DNA of 64,000 bases from Roseovarius sp. A-2 (lineage in GTDB: Bacteria > Pseudomonadota > Alphaproteobacteria > Rhodobacterales > Rhodobacteraceae): positions 1 through 64,000 of the forward strand of contig NZ_BDIY01000003.1 in assembly GCF_002072155.1 (NCBI RefSeq), given 5' to 3'. This document shows, piece by piece, positions 33,833-43,303 of this stretch (positions are counted from its first letter, which is position 1; every line of letters begins with the position of its first letter). The position numbers and the translations under genes were made by a program. The notes beneath the pieces are model-generated. The model made no database searches, was not told the origin of the DNA, and saw only the letters and a list, made by a program, of their open reading frames with translations.

Positions 33833-36232
33833 TCAGCCGCGCAGCGTGCCGCCCGTGGCCTTGGTGACCTTTTCGATGATCTTGGCCGAAACAGTCTCGA
33901 TATCGGCCTCTTTCAGCGTGGTGTCGCGGGGCTGCAAGCGGACGGTCATCGCCAGCGATTTCTTGCCCTCGCCCAGAGTGCCGCCGATGAACTCGTCAAA
34001 AATGCGCACTGCCTCGATCAGCGCCTTGTCCGCCCCGGCGGCGGCATTGACCAGCGTCAGCGCCTCGACCTCCTGATCGACGACAAAGGCGAAATCGCGC
34101 TCCACCGCCTGCAGATCGCTGATCGCCATCGCCCCGCGCGTGGCCGAGGGTTTGCGCGGCAGCGGCACCTCTGCAGGCCAGAGGGTAAAGGCCACCGCCG
34201 GCCCCTTCACATCCATCGCGCGCAGCACCTTGGGGTGCAATTCACCAAAGACGCCCATCACCTTCTTGGGGCCAAGGCAAACCATGCCATGCCGCCCCGG
34301 ATGCCACCACTCCGGTGCACCGCGCAGGATCTGCGCCTTGGCGGGTGCACCGATCGCCGCCAGCACCGCCTCGGCATCCGCCTTGGCGTCATAGAGATCA
34401 ACGGCACGCGAGGTGCCGTGCACATCCTTGGGTCCGCTCCGTCCGATCAGAACACCGCAGACCTGCAGATGCTGCTCGCCCGGCTCGCCGCCCTGAAACG
34501 CATGCCCGACCTCGAAGAGCGCCAGGTCCATGATCCCCCGCGCCTGATTGCGCGCGGCGGCCTGCAACAGCCCGGGCAACAGATCGGGCCGCATATGGCT
34601 CATTTCCGAACTGATCGGATTGGCCAGCATCGTCGCCTCATCGCCACCGCCAAAGAGCGTGGCCGAGCCATGGTCGATAAAACTGTAGGTGACGCATTCG
34701 TTGTAGCCGAGTGAGGCCATGCTGCGCCGCGCGATTTGTTCGCGCTTTTGTATCGGGCTCAGGATCGGCTTGGGCACACCGGCATCGACACGCGCCATTG
34801 GTCGCCCCTTCAGCTTGGTAAGGGACGCGATGCGCGCCACCTCCTCGACCAGATCGGCTTCGCCCAGGATATCGGGCCGCCAGCTTGGCACAAGCGCCAT
34901 GTTCCCTTCGAGCTTGAAGCCAAGCGCCGTCAGCGTCTGGCGCTGCTCGCTTTCGGGGATATCCATGCCGACCAGCGATTGCACCCGCGCCGGATCGAGC
35001 TTGTAGGCCCGGTTCACATCCGGCACCTTGCCCGCAATGACACGGTTCGACGGCACACCGCCACACAGATCGAGGATCATCTGTGTCGCAAGATCAAGCG
35101 CCTCCATGTTGAAGGCTGGGTCGATCCCCCGCTCGTTGCGATAGCGCGCGTCGGAATTGATCTTGAGCGCGCGTCCCGTCGTGGCGATCTGGATATGGTC
35201 CCACACCGCTGCCTCGAGAAACACGTTCACAGTCTCCTCGGTACAGCCAGTGGCAAGCCCGCCCATGATGCCGCCGATGCTCTCGATTCCGGTCTCATCG
35301 GAAATCACCACCTGCCCGGGGCCAAAGGTGTATTCTTTTTCATCCAGGCCCAGGAGCGTCTCGCCCCCTGCGGTGCGGTGCACCCGCAGATCGCCGGTCA
35401 CCTTGTCGGCATCGAACACATGCAGCGGGCGGTTGCGGTCATAGGTGAAGAAATTTGTGATATCGACCAGGGCCGAGATCGGGCGCAACCCGATGGCGCG
35501 CAGCCGATCCTGCAGCCACGCGGGCGACGGCCCGTTCTGCACGTCGCGAATAAGACGCCCGCCAAAGACCTCGCAGCCTCCCGTCGCCGTATCCTCGTCG
35601 ATCGTCACCTTGATCGGGCAGGCGAACTGCCCCTCGATATTTGCCGTAGATGCGGGCTTCATTGTCCCCAGCCCCCGCGCCGCCAGATCGAGCGCGATGC
35701 CCCGCACCCCAAGCGCATCGGGGCGGTTTGGCGTGATCGCGATCTCGATCACCGGATCGACCTTGGCCGGATCATGCACCGCCAGCCAATCGACAAACCG
35801 CTCACCCACCTCGCCCGACGGCAGTTCGATGATGCCGTCATGCTCGTCGCTGAGTTCCATCTCGCGCTCCGAGCACATCATGCCGTGGCTCTCGATCCCG
35901 CGGATCTTGCCCACGCCGATGGTCGTGTCGATGCCCGGCACGTAGACGCCCGGTTTGGCGATCACCACGGTGATCCCCTCGCGCGCATTGGGCGCGCCGC
36001 AGATGATCTGCGTCTCGCCCGCATCGGTCGCAACCTGGCACACCCGCAGCTTATCGGCGTCGGGGTGCTTTTCGGCGCGGATCACCTTGCCTATGGTGAA
36101 ATCCCCCAGCCGCGCGGTGGGGTCGGAAATGCTCTCCACCTCCAGCCCCAGATCGGTCAGGGTCTCCGCGATCTCCGCCACCGGGGCCGTGGTCTCGAGA
36201 TGGTCTTTCAGCCAGGACAATGTGAATTTCAT
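33833..36232 (-). CDS. pheT: phenylalanyl-tRNA synthetase beta subunit
   Basis: A 799-residue subunit of the alpha2-beta2 enzyme that charges tRNA-Phe. It starts MKFTLSWLKDHLETTAPVAE, has the tRNA-binding EMAP domain (CGAPNAREGITVVIAKPGVY), the B3/B4 and B5 regions and the C-terminal anticodon-binding domain (AVERDFAFVVDQEVEALTLV). GGAAGAG precedes the start at 36232; an in-frame extension of 20 residues is unlikely. The alpha subunit gene pheS, often directly upstream, is absent from the window. Confidence 0.95.
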   Translation of the reverse strand: MKFTLSWLKDHLETTAPVAEIAETLTDLGLEVESISDPTARLGDFTIGKVIRAEKHPDADKLRVCQVATDAGETQIICGAPNAREGITVVIAKPGVYVPGIDTTIGVGKIRGIESHGMMCSEREMELSDEHDGIIELPSGEVGERFVDWLAVHDPAKVDPVIEIAITPNRPDALGVRGIALDLAARGLGTMKPASTANIEGQFACPIKVTIDEDTATGGCEVFGGRLIRDVQNGPSPAWLQDRLRAIGLRPISALVDITNFFTYDRNRPLHVFDADKVTGDLRVHRTAGGETLLGLDEKEYTFGPGQVVISDETGIESIGGIMGGLATGCTEETVNVFLEAAVWDHIQIATTGRALKINSDARYRNERGIDPAFNMEALDLATQMILDLCGGVPSNRVIAGKVPDVNRAYKLDPARVQSLVGMDIPESEQRQTLTALGFKLEGNMALVPSWRPDILGEADLVEEVARIASLTKLKGRPMARVDAGVPKPILSPIQKREQIARRSMASLGYNECVTYSFIDHGSATLFGGGDEATMLANPISSEMSHMRPDLLPGLLQAAARNQARGIMDLALFEVGHAFQGGEPGEQHLQVCGVLIGRSGPKDVHGTSRAVDLYDAKADAEAVLAAIGAPAKAQILRGAPEWWHPGRHGMVCLGPKKVMGVFGELHPKVLRAMDVKGPAVAFTLWPAEVPLPRKPSATRGAMAISDLQAVERDFAFVVDQEVEALTLVNAAAGADKALIEAVRIFDEFIGGTLGEGKKSLAMTVRLQPRDTTLKEADIETVSAKIIEKVTKATGGTLRG

Positions 36233-36293
36233 GCGTGCTCTTCCGACTGCAAAAATTGGGTCAGACTGCGCTTTACCGGATATGTCGGACATG

Positions 36294-36321
36294 GAAAACC
36301 CCGCATTGCTGCGGGGCTTTG
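36294..36321 (-). terminator. rho-independent terminator of the CuyA-like gene
   Basis: CCCCGCA (36299-36305) pairs with TGCGGGG (36310-36316) around a TTGC loop. On the minus strand the stem is followed by TTTTCC. It starts 30 bp beyond the stop of the sulfo-lyase-like gene and separates it from pheT. Confidence 0.8.
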
Positions 36322-36345
36322 CCGTCGGTCAGCGTGTGATGCCGC

Positions 36346-37362
36346 TCAGTTTGTCCAGCGGGACGCGAAATCAAACGCGCTGTCATAGCCGAACAGCGCC
36401 ACCGACCCGCCGGTATGCAGGAACACGACCCGCTCGCCCTTCTTGAAATGGCCCTTGCGGATGAGATCGACAAAGCCTGCCGCGCCTTTTGCCGAATAGA
36501 CCGGATCGAGCAGGATCGCCTCGAGTTCCGCGAACATCTGAATGGCCTCGATGCCGCTTTTGGTGGGGATGCCATAGCCCTCGCCCACGTAATCGGTATT
36601 GGCGACCACGTCCTCTCGCGCCACAACACCGGCACAGCCCAGCTTTTCCGCCGTCGCACAGGCGAGATTGTAGACGTTTTCCTCCTGCTTGGGCTTGGGC
36701 GCGCGCACCCCGATGCCCAACAGCGGGATTTGCGCGTTCATCGCCTTGAGCCCGGTGATCAGCCCCGCCTGCGTGCCGGCACTGCCGGTCGCATGCACGA
36801 TATGGTCGACTTTGAGCGCGCGATCATTGAACTGCGCCAGCATCTCGAAGGCGCAGTTGACATAGCCGAGCGCGCCGGTGGGGTTCGACCCGCCACCGGG
36901 GATGGTGTAGACATTGCGACCCTCGGCGCGGAACTTGTCGGCGACCTTCTCCATTTCGGCATTCATGTCACCGCCGCCGGGGCGCTTTTCGGTCGTGGCA
37001 CCATGCATGTGATCGAGCAGGACGTTGCCGTTATTGTTGTAATTGGCATTGTTCGAGCCAGTCCGATCCTCCAGCAAGATATGGCAATCCAGCCCCAGCT
37101 TGGCGGCAAAGGCGGCTGTCTGACGGGCGTGGTTGGATTGCGTGGCGCCTTGGGTCATCACCATGTCCGCGCCCTGCAATTCCGCCTCGGCCATCAGGAA
37201 TTCCAGCTTGCGGGTCTTGTTGCCGCCCGTGCTGAGACCGGTGCAATCATCCCGCTTGATCCAGATTTCGGGGCCGTTCAATTCCTTGGTCAGCCGGTCC
37301 AGCCGCTCCAGCGGGGTCGGCAGATGGGCGATGAAACGGCGGGGGTAACGGGCGAGATGCAT
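36346..37362 (-). CDS. cuyA: PLP-dependent D-cysteine desulfhydrase family enzyme, probably L-cysteate sulfo-lyase
   Basis: A 338-residue fold-type II PLP enzyme. Lys49 in [17 protein letters not shown] is the PLP lysine; [20 protein letters not shown] and [13 protein letters not shown] bind substrate and phosphate. It closely resembles what I recall of CuyA from Ruegeria pomeroyi, which cleaves L-cysteate to pyruvate, ammonia and sulfite and is usually mis-annotated as D-cysteine desulfhydrase or ACC deaminase. GGAGG precedes the start at 37362. It faces a divergent LysR gene 98 bp away. The window's sulfonate and sulfite genes support this role, but D-cysteine as substrate is not excluded. 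Confidence 0.65.
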   Translation of the reverse strand: MHLARYPRRFIAHLPTPLERLDRLTKELNGPEIWIKRDDCTGLSTGGNKTRKLEFLMAEAELQGADMVMTQGATQSNHARQTAAFAAKLGLDCHILLEDRTGSNNANYNNNGNVLLDHMHGATTEKRPGGGDMNAEMEKVADKFRAEGRNVYTIPGGGSNPTGALGYVNCAFEMLAQFNDRALKVDHIVHATGSAGTQAGLITGLKAMNAQIPLLGIGVRAPKPKQEENVYNLACATAEKLGCAGVVAREDVVANTDYVGEGYGIPTKSGIEAIQMFAELEAILLDPVYSAKGAAGFVDLIRKGHFKKGERVVFLHTGGSVALFGYDSAFDFASRWTN

Positions 37363-37428
37363 TTGAGGTCCTCCATCAAACATGCGTTTCGCGCAGGGTA
37401 GGGCGGGACATTCGCCCCGTCTAATGCT

Positions 37429-37446
37429 ATTCTCGCCAAAGATAAT
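37429..37446. promoter_or_regulatory. candidate LysR-type box
   Basis: ATTCTC-GCCAAA-GATAAT is an imperfect inverted repeat containing a T-N11-A core, the usual LysR-type recognition pattern. It lies in the 98-bp gap between the CuyA-like gene and the divergent LysR gene, 15 bp before the lysR start. Confidence 0.5.
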
Positions 37447-37460
37447 GCAAGGTATGCAAT

Positions 37461-38339
37461 ATGCGGCTGGATTGGCTCGACGATCTTTTGGCTGTGTCTG
37501 ACACCGGCTCGCTCGCCCGCGCCGCCGATATGCGCCATGTCAGTCAATCGGCCTTCACCCGCCGTTTGCGTGCCATCGAAGAGGCGCTCGGCACGCCGCT
37601 TCTCGACCGAAGCCGCAAACCCGTCACGCTTCTGCCGGATGTCACGGCACAGATCCCCGAGATGCGGAGCCTCGCCACGCAACTGCGCACCCTGCGCGAA
37701 ACGCTGGCGCACACTTCGGACGCGCGCGGCCTGACACTGGCCTGTCAGCACGCGATCACCACCACCCATTCCCCGGCTATCGTCAGTATCCTCACCGCCC
37801 AGGGCGGCCGTCCGGTGCGCGTGCGCTCGGACAACCGAGAGGAATGCCTGCTCCGCCTTTTGTCGGGCGCCGCCGATCTCGCCGTGGTCTATGCCGCGCC
37901 CGAGGTCGCCCCCCTGACCCTCGGCCGTGCCTTCGACCGGGTCTCGCTCGGGCTCGAACGCCTGCTGCCGGTGGCGACCCCGCGCCTCATGCAGGGCCCC
38001 GACCTTCCCTATATCGCCTATCCCGGTGACGTGTTTCTCGGGCACGTCATGGCGCGCGCGATCCTGCCGCGGATCCCCGCCTCCCGCGTGCTGCGCCGCC
38101 GGGCGGAAACCGCGTTGACCCTCGCCGCGCATGAATACGCCCGGCGCGGCATCGGCGTGGCCTGGCTGCCCGAAGGCATGGTGCGCGACGATCTGGCAAG
38201 CGGGCGGCTGATTGGCCTCAGTGGCACGCTGCCCGCGCTCGACATGGCGCTCTGGATGATCCGCCTGACCGAGAGTGGCACCGCCCCCTGGGCGCGCGAC
38301 TGGTCCCGGCTTGTGACCGCACTCGGGTACCCCGGCTGA
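37461..38339 (+). CDS. LysR-family transcriptional regulator
   Basis: A 292-residue regulator with an N-terminal winged helix ([39 protein letters not shown]) and a periplasmic-binding-like effector domain. It is divergent from the CuyA-like gene across a gap with a T-N11-A box, so it probably controls that gene and itself. A LysR gene next to cuyA is known in other roseobacters (cuyR). The effector is unknown. Confidence 0.88.
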   Translation: MRLDWLDDLLAVSDTGSLARAADMRHVSQSAFTRRLRAIEEALGTPLLDRSRKPVTLLPDVTAQIPEMRSLATQLRTLRETLAHTSDARGLTLACQHAITTTHSPAIVSILTAQGGRPVRVRSDNREECLLRLLSGAADLAVVYAAPEVAPLTLGRAFDRVSLGLERLLPVATPRLMQGPDLPYIAYPGDVFLGHVMARAILPRIPASRVLRRRAETALTLAAHEYARRGIGVAWLPEGMVRDDLASGRLIGLSGTLPALDMALWMIRLTESGTAPWARDWSRLVTALGYPG

Positions 38340-38408
38340 CCGTTCCGCCTTGCACAGCCCTGCCCCCTTTGCTTTAACCGCCGCGATACCCCTGTCGGAG
38401 GTCGCAGC

Positions 38409-39701
38409 ATGGTCGACATCGCAACCCGCGTCTACAATCACCGCTGGAAGATGGACCCCATCGTTCGGTCCCTGATTGACACCGATTTCTACAAGCTGCT
38501 GATGTGCCAGTCGGTGTTTCGCAATCGGCCCGACACGAATGTCACCTTCTCGCTTATCAATCGAACCACGTCGGTCCGGCTGGCCGAACTGGTGGACGAG
38601 GGCGAGTTGCGTGAGCAACTCGATCACATCCGCTCGCTGTCGCTCTCGCGCGGCGAAAGCACCTGGCTGCGCGGCAACACGTTCTACGGCAAGCGCCAGA
38701 TGTTCACCTCCGAATTCATGGAGTGGTTCGAAGGGTTGACCCTGCCGCCCTACCACCTTGAGGTGCGCGACGGCCAATACGAGCTGACCTTCGAGGGCAA
38801 ATGGCCCGAGGTCATGCTTTGGGAAATTCCCGCGCTCGCCGTGCTGATGGAATTGCGCGCCCGCGCTGTGCTGGGTCACATGAAAAAATTCGAGCTTCAG
38901 GTGCTCTATGCCCGTGCGATGACCAAACTCTGGGAAAAGGTCGAGCGGCTGCGCCCCATCGACGGGCTGCGCATCGCCGATTTCGGCACAAGACGTCGGC
39001 ATTCCTTTCTCTGGCAGGACTGGTGCGTTCAGGCCATGCGAGAAGGGCTGGGCGAGCGCTTCGTCGGCACCTCGAACTGTCTCATCGCAAAGAACCGCGA
39101 TCTTGAGGCGATCGGCACCAATGCCCATGAACTGCCGATGGTCTACGCGGCCCTTGCCCCCGATGACGCGAGCCTCGCGCAGGCCCCCTATGACGTGCTG
39201 TCGGACTGGCACGAAGAGCATGACGGCAACCTGCGCATCATCCTGCCCGATACCTATGGCACCAAGGGATTTCTCGACAACGCCCCGGACTGGCTGGCGG
39301 GCTGGACCGGTATCCGCGTCGATTCCGGCGCGCCCGAGGCGGGGGCCGAAACCGCGATCCGCTGGTGGCAAGACCGTGGCGAGGACCCGCGCCAGAAGAT
39401 GGTGATCTTCTCCGACGGGCTCGACGTCGACAAGATCATCGAGTTGCAGGCGCGATTCGCCGGTCGCGTGCGCACCTCCTTCGGCTGGGGCACGCTGCTC
39501 ACCAATGATTTTCGCGGCTTGACCGAGGGTGACGCGCTCGCGCCGTTCTCTTTGGTGTGCAAGGCGGTGTCGACCAACGGGCGACCGACCGTGAAACTAT
39601 CGGACAACCCGCGCAAGGCCATGGGTCCGGCGGATGAGATCGAGCGCTATCGCCGTGTGTTCGGTGTCGGCGAGCAAGAGGCGCTCGACGTGACCGTCTG
39701 A
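38409..39701 (+). CDS. pncB: nicotinate phosphoribosyltransferase
   Basis: A 430-residue enzyme of NAD salvage making nicotinate mononucleotide from nicotinate and PRPP. Motifs: [19 protein letters not shown] at the start, [38 protein letters not shown] and [17 protein letters not shown] lies 6 bp before the ATG. It is preceded by lysR in the same direction and ends 11 bp from the convergent flgI. Confidence 0.94.
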   Translation: MVDIATRVYNHRWKMDPIVRSLIDTDFYKLLMCQSVFRNRPDTNVTFSLINRTTSVRLAELVDEGELREQLDHIRSLSLSRGESTWLRGNTFYGKRQMFTSEFMEWFEGLTLPPYHLEVRDGQYELTFEGKWPEVMLWEIPALAVLMELRARAVLGHMKKFELQVLYARAMTKLWEKVERLRPIDGLRIADFGTRRRHSFLWQDWCVQAMREGLGERFVGTSNCLIAKNRDLEAIGTNAHELPMVYAALAPDDASLAQAPYDVLSDWHEEHDGNLRIILPDTYGTKGFLDNAPDWLAGWTGIRVDSGAPEAGAETAIRWWQDRGEDPRQKMVIFSDGLDVDKIIELQARFAGRVRTSFGWGTLLTNDFRGLTEGDALAPFSLVCKAVSTNGRPTVKLSDNPRKAMGPADEIERYRRVFGVGEQEALDVTV

Positions 39702-39712
39702 AACCGCTCAGG

Positions 39713-40834
39713 CTAGCGTACCACGAATTCGGCATGCAGGGCGCCGGCCGCCTTGATACTCTTGAGAATGTCGATCATGTCACGCGGTGCCACGCCGAGC
39801 GCATTCAAGCCTGCAATCACTTCGGATAGCGAAGTTCCGGCAGGCACCTCGGCCAGGCCGATCCCCGGCTCTTCCTCGATCTCGGCCTCGGTGCGCGGCA
39901 CCACGACGGTCTCGCCACGCGCGAAGGGGTTGGGCTGTACCGCAAGCGGCATTTCCTGGACCCGCAAGGTCAGGTTGCCTTGCGACACTGCGACCCGCGA
40001 GATCCGAACATCCTGACCCATGACAATCGTGCCAGAGCGTTGATCCACCACCACGCGGGCGCGCCGCTCAGGCTCGACCAGCAGGTTTTCGATCCGTCCA
40101 AGGGCATGCGCTGGTGAGGCAGCCTTCATTCTGGCGAAATCGATACGGACCGTACCGGCATCCAGCATCTCCGCGACACCAGGACCGACCGCGCCGTTGA
40201 TGACCCTTTCGATCCTCCCTGCGGTGGTGAAATCCGGCTCACGAAGGGCGAGGCGAATCCTGTCGAGGCTTGCGAAGTCAAACGCGATCTCGCGCTCGAC
40301 CCTGGCCCCCGACGGGATGGTCCCGGAGGTCGGCACCCCCTGGACCACGGCGGCCCCTTCCCCTTCGGCGGCAATGCCACCGGCGATAATCGTTCCTTGC
40401 GCGACCGCGTAAATCTGCCCGTCCGCACCGTTCAGTGGGGTCATGACCAGCGTCCCACCCAGCAGGCTGTCGGCGTCACCGATCGCGGATACCGTCACGT
40501 CGATCTGTCCGCCAGCCCGGGCGAATGGCGGCAATTCGGCGGTCACTAAAACTGACGCTACATTCTTCGGGCGGGACTGTTCGCCCGTGACATTCACCCC
40601 GAGTCGTTCGAGGATGTTCGTCATGATCTCTTCGGTGAAAGGGGAATTCCGCAGGCCGTCTCCCGTACCGTTCAACCCGACCACTAGGCCGTAACCAACC
40701 AGGTCATTGCCGCGCACGCCGTCGAACTCTACGAGATCCTTGATACGGATCGGCCCGGCGGCAACGGGCAGCGCGAGCATACAGAATGCAAGGCCGATGC
40801 GCAGCGCCTGTAACATCCGGTCAATCCGGCTCAC
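39713..40834 (-). CDS. flgI: flagellar P-ring protein FlgI
   Basis: A 373-residue periplasmic ring protein with a signal peptide ending VAAG, then PIRIKDLVEFDGVRGNDLVGYGLVVGL (split around residue 45), GTLVMTPLNGADGQIYAVAQG and the conserved end SLSEVIAGLNALGVAPRDMIDIL. The start is taken as GTG at 40834, overlapping the flgL stop (GTGA); an ATG at 40816 still leaves a signal peptide. It is the last gene of the flagellar operon here. Confidence 0.93.
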   Translation of the reverse strand: MSRIDRMLQALRIGLAFCMLALPVAAGPIRIKDLVEFDGVRGNDLVGYGLVVGLNGTGDGLRNSPFTEEIMTNILERLGVNVTGEQSRPKNVASVLVTAELPPFARAGGQIDVTVSAIGDADSLLGGTLVMTPLNGADGQIYAVAQGTIIAGGIAAEGEGAAVVQGVPTSGTIPSGARVEREIAFDFASLDRIRLALREPDFTTAGRIERVINGAVGPGVAEMLDAGTVRIDFARMKAASPAHALGRIENLLVEPERRARVVVDQRSGTIVMGQDVRISRVAVSQGNLTLRVQEMPLAVQPNPFARGETVVVPRTEAEIEEEPGIGLAEVPAGTSLSEVIAGLNALGVAPRDMIDILKSIKAAGALHAEFVVR

Positions 40835-41838
40835 AGGAAATTCGCCAAGCTCAGCCGCGAGGCTCGCGCCGTAAGCGTATAGAGGGCTTCCAGTTGAAAC
40901 TGAACCTGCTGAAGTTCGCCCGCCGTCGCGGATGGGTCGATCGATGTCAGCGTGTTTCGCGCGATTTCGAGGCTGCTCAGTTCCGACGATATTCGGCTTT
41001 CGGCTCGGGCCACACGCTCTTCGGCAAAGCCCAGATCGGCGCGCAGCTGCGTCAAGCCGGTCTGTGAGGCAAGAAGGTTTGTACCTGCATCCCGCGCAAG
41101 TTCGCTGCGCAGACCGGGCGCGAGAGCAAGCGCGTCATCGTCCAGAAGCGCGGTCAGGGCGGTTTCCTTGATCTGCGCCCGCAGCACGGGATCATCCGCG
41201 CGTATGCTCAAACGGACCGACTCGCCGGAGCCGAGGGCGACAGCGCTAAGATCCCCGATACCGCCCTGGTAGACCGAAGTGGCGAAGGCCCCGTCCGGTG
41301 CATCGAAGAACGTGTCGAGTCCTTGCCGGATCTCGGCGCCTGTGACGGCACCGGACAGTGCGGTCCGCAATTGGTCCATCAGAACGTCGGCACTGCTCAG
41401 CGGTGGTTGCTCGACGCGGTTCCCGGCGAACAGGGACCGTCCCGCCGATGTGCCATTTAGACTGGCAATGATCGTTTCCAGGGCACCGCGTGCTTCGGTC
41501 GCGAGTGCCGGTATCGCGGTGCTACTTGAGTCGCTTCCGACTAGGATTGCAGAGGATGCCAGCGACGTACTCGTGTCCTGAATCTGTTCGAGCGCAGCTT
41601 GCATGAGGGCCGCGTCGGTTGCGGCGCTGCGTGCCGCGCCGCGATGCGCAACCTGCACGTCGAGCGCGCGTTCGATATCGGCCAGTTGAACGAGATCGCC
41701 CGACAGATGCGCAGAGAGATCCGCGGCTCTGCCTGTGGATAATTCCTGGGTCAGACGGTCCATCTGCCGGTTGAGTTCAACACTTTGGCGGCGCAGCGAG
41801 AAACTCTGTGCCAGATCGCCGATGGATTGCATGGTCAT
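40831..41838 (-). CDS. flgL: flagellar hook-filament junction protein FlgL
   Basis: A 335-residue flagellin-like junction protein. The N-terminal helix MQSIGDLAQSFSLRRQSVEL and the coiled-coil C-terminus (VARAESRISSELSSLEIARN) pack in the filament core. It joins FlgK to the filament. Its start overlaps the flgK stop (ATGA) and AGGAGC precedes it. Confidence 0.85.
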   Translation of the reverse strand: MTMQSIGDLAQSFSLRRQSVELNRQMDRLTQELSTGRAADLSAHLSGDLVQLADIERALDVQVAHRGAARSAATDAALMQAALEQIQDTSTSLASSAILVGSDSSSTAIPALATEARGALETIIASLNGTSAGRSLFAGNRVEQPPLSSADVLMDQLRTALSGAVTGAEIRQGLDTFFDAPDGAFATSVYQGGIGDLSAVALGSGESVRLSIRADDPVLRAQIKETALTALLDDDALALAPGLRSELARDAGTNLLASQTGLTQLRADLGFAEERVARAESRISSELSSLEIARNTLTSIDPSATAGELQQVQFQLEALYTLTARASRLSLANFL

Positions 41839-43274
41839 GCTCCTATCCTCAGAAGGGTCTGCATCAGGTCATCGATGGTCTGGACCAAGCGCGCATTGGC
41901 CGCGAAGGCCTGTTCGACCAGAAGCAGACGCTGCAATTCGGCGTCACTGTCCACGCCGTTTTCCAACTCGAGCGACCGCAATTCGTTAGCCTGGGACGTG
42001 CCGAAACTAAGCTCACGCTCCGTGGTCAGGCGATCCTGTGCCAGTCGGCTCGCGAAATCCGCGATATGGCCACTCGCATCGCGTATCGCCGACTCCGGGC
42101 CGAGGGAGCTGCGCGACGTCAAGGCGTCGCCCATGCGTTGCAGAAGATCGGCATTGCCAGGCGGTCCGGACTCGGTTGCACCCAGACCGTCACGCAATCG
42201 CGAGACGACGCCGCCGGATTGCGGATCGACCAAGGGATTGATGGCAAGGCGACTGGCGAGCCCGGTTTCGGTTGCGGGGTCAAGCGCGCTCCCTGCATCG
42301 GTGAATAGTCCAGGCGTGCCGGGCGCCTGGGTCGGATCGAGACCGGGTTGTGAGAACCGTTCGATGAAATCCCGGGCTATGGCGTCGAGGCCGGATTGGG
42401 CCTCGGTTGCGGCCACGTCACGGTTCTGAAAGAGCGCGGCCAGCTTGCCGCCGGACAGAGGACCCGGGTCGTCAAGGGATATCTCCTGCCCGGCAATGCG
42501 TATACCCGAAAGCAGGCCGTTCTCTCGGGTCATATGCGGCGCAACGATTCGTGATGCATCAAACTCGAGATGGGCTGCGCGACCGTCGAGCAGGACAGCG
42601 CCGCCGGTGGTCACAAGGGCCACGGCACCGTTGTCCCTTGGCAGTTGGCGCAGTGGTACGATCTGCGCAATGTCGTCGATCGCGGCTTGTCGTTGATCTT
42701 CGAGTCCTGCGGTCGCACGCCCGTTCGCTGTGGCTTGCGTGATCTGCCTGTTGAGGGTCGCGACGGAATCCAGCACCGTGTTCAGTGTGTCCACGGTCGC
42801 GGCGATCTCGGCATCCGCGCGACTGCGCAGGTCCTGGATACCGTCAGAGACGGCATTCACGTTGGCGCTCAGCGCAGATGCCGCGTCGACCACCGACTGA
42901 AGGCGGTTCGGCTCTTCCGGGCGCGCGGCGGCGCTGATCAGGCTGGTTTCGAATGTGGCAAGCCGGGTTGAAAACGCGCCCTCGTCGCCGGGCGTCCCGA
43001 TCATGCGTTCGAGGGACAGCGCGAAATCGGAGCGTGTTTCGGCGGCGGCTTGCGCGCTGTCGGCCAATCGACGGTCGCCGAGCAGGGCCGTATCGACGAA
43101 ACGCGTGACGCCGACAATCGACACGCCGCCGTTCTGCCGCGATTCGAGCGCGACCTGCCGCGGGGCGAAGCCCTCGGTCAGGACGTTTGCAATATTGGCG
43201 GAGACGGTATCTGCCATGCGGGAACTGGCGTTCAACCCGCTCAGCGCGTTGGACAGGGCCGAGGAAATCGTCAT
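41835..43274 (-). CDS. flgK: flagellar hook-associated protein FlgK
   Basis: A 479-residue hook-associated protein with the rod-hook N-terminus (SNALSGLNASSRMADTVSAN) and the conserved C-terminus (LLLVEQAFAANARLVQTIDD). It is exported by the flagellar type III system and lacks a signal peptide. The ATG at 43274 has AAAGG 8 bp upstream; a GTG three codons earlier is also possible. It follows flgE by 29 bp. Confidence 0.92.
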   Translation of the reverse strand: MTISSALSNALSGLNASSRMADTVSANIANVLTEGFAPRQVALESRQNGGVSIVGVTRFVDTALLGDRRLADSAQAAAETRSDFALSLERMIGTPGDEGAFSTRLATFETSLISAAARPEEPNRLQSVVDAASALSANVNAVSDGIQDLRSRADAEIAATVDTLNTVLDSVATLNRQITQATANGRATAGLEDQRQAAIDDIAQIVPLRQLPRDNGAVALVTTGGAVLLDGRAAHLEFDASRIVAPHMTRENGLLSGIRIAGQEISLDDPGPLSGGKLAALFQNRDVAATEAQSGLDAIARDFIERFSQPGLDPTQAPGTPGLFTDAGSALDPATETGLASRLAINPLVDPQSGGVVSRLRDGLGATESGPPGNADLLQRMGDALTSRSSLGPESAIRDASGHIADFASRLAQDRLTTERELSFGTSQANELRSLELENGVDSDAELQRLLLVEQAFAANARLVQTIDDLMQTLLRIGA

Positions 43275-43303
43275 GTCATGCACCTTTCATCGGTCTATGC
43301 GAC

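Noticed and set aside
36233-36292. 20-residue N-terminal extension of PheT
   Set aside because: PheT proteins begin at MKFTLSWL, and a ribosome site lies directly before that ATG.
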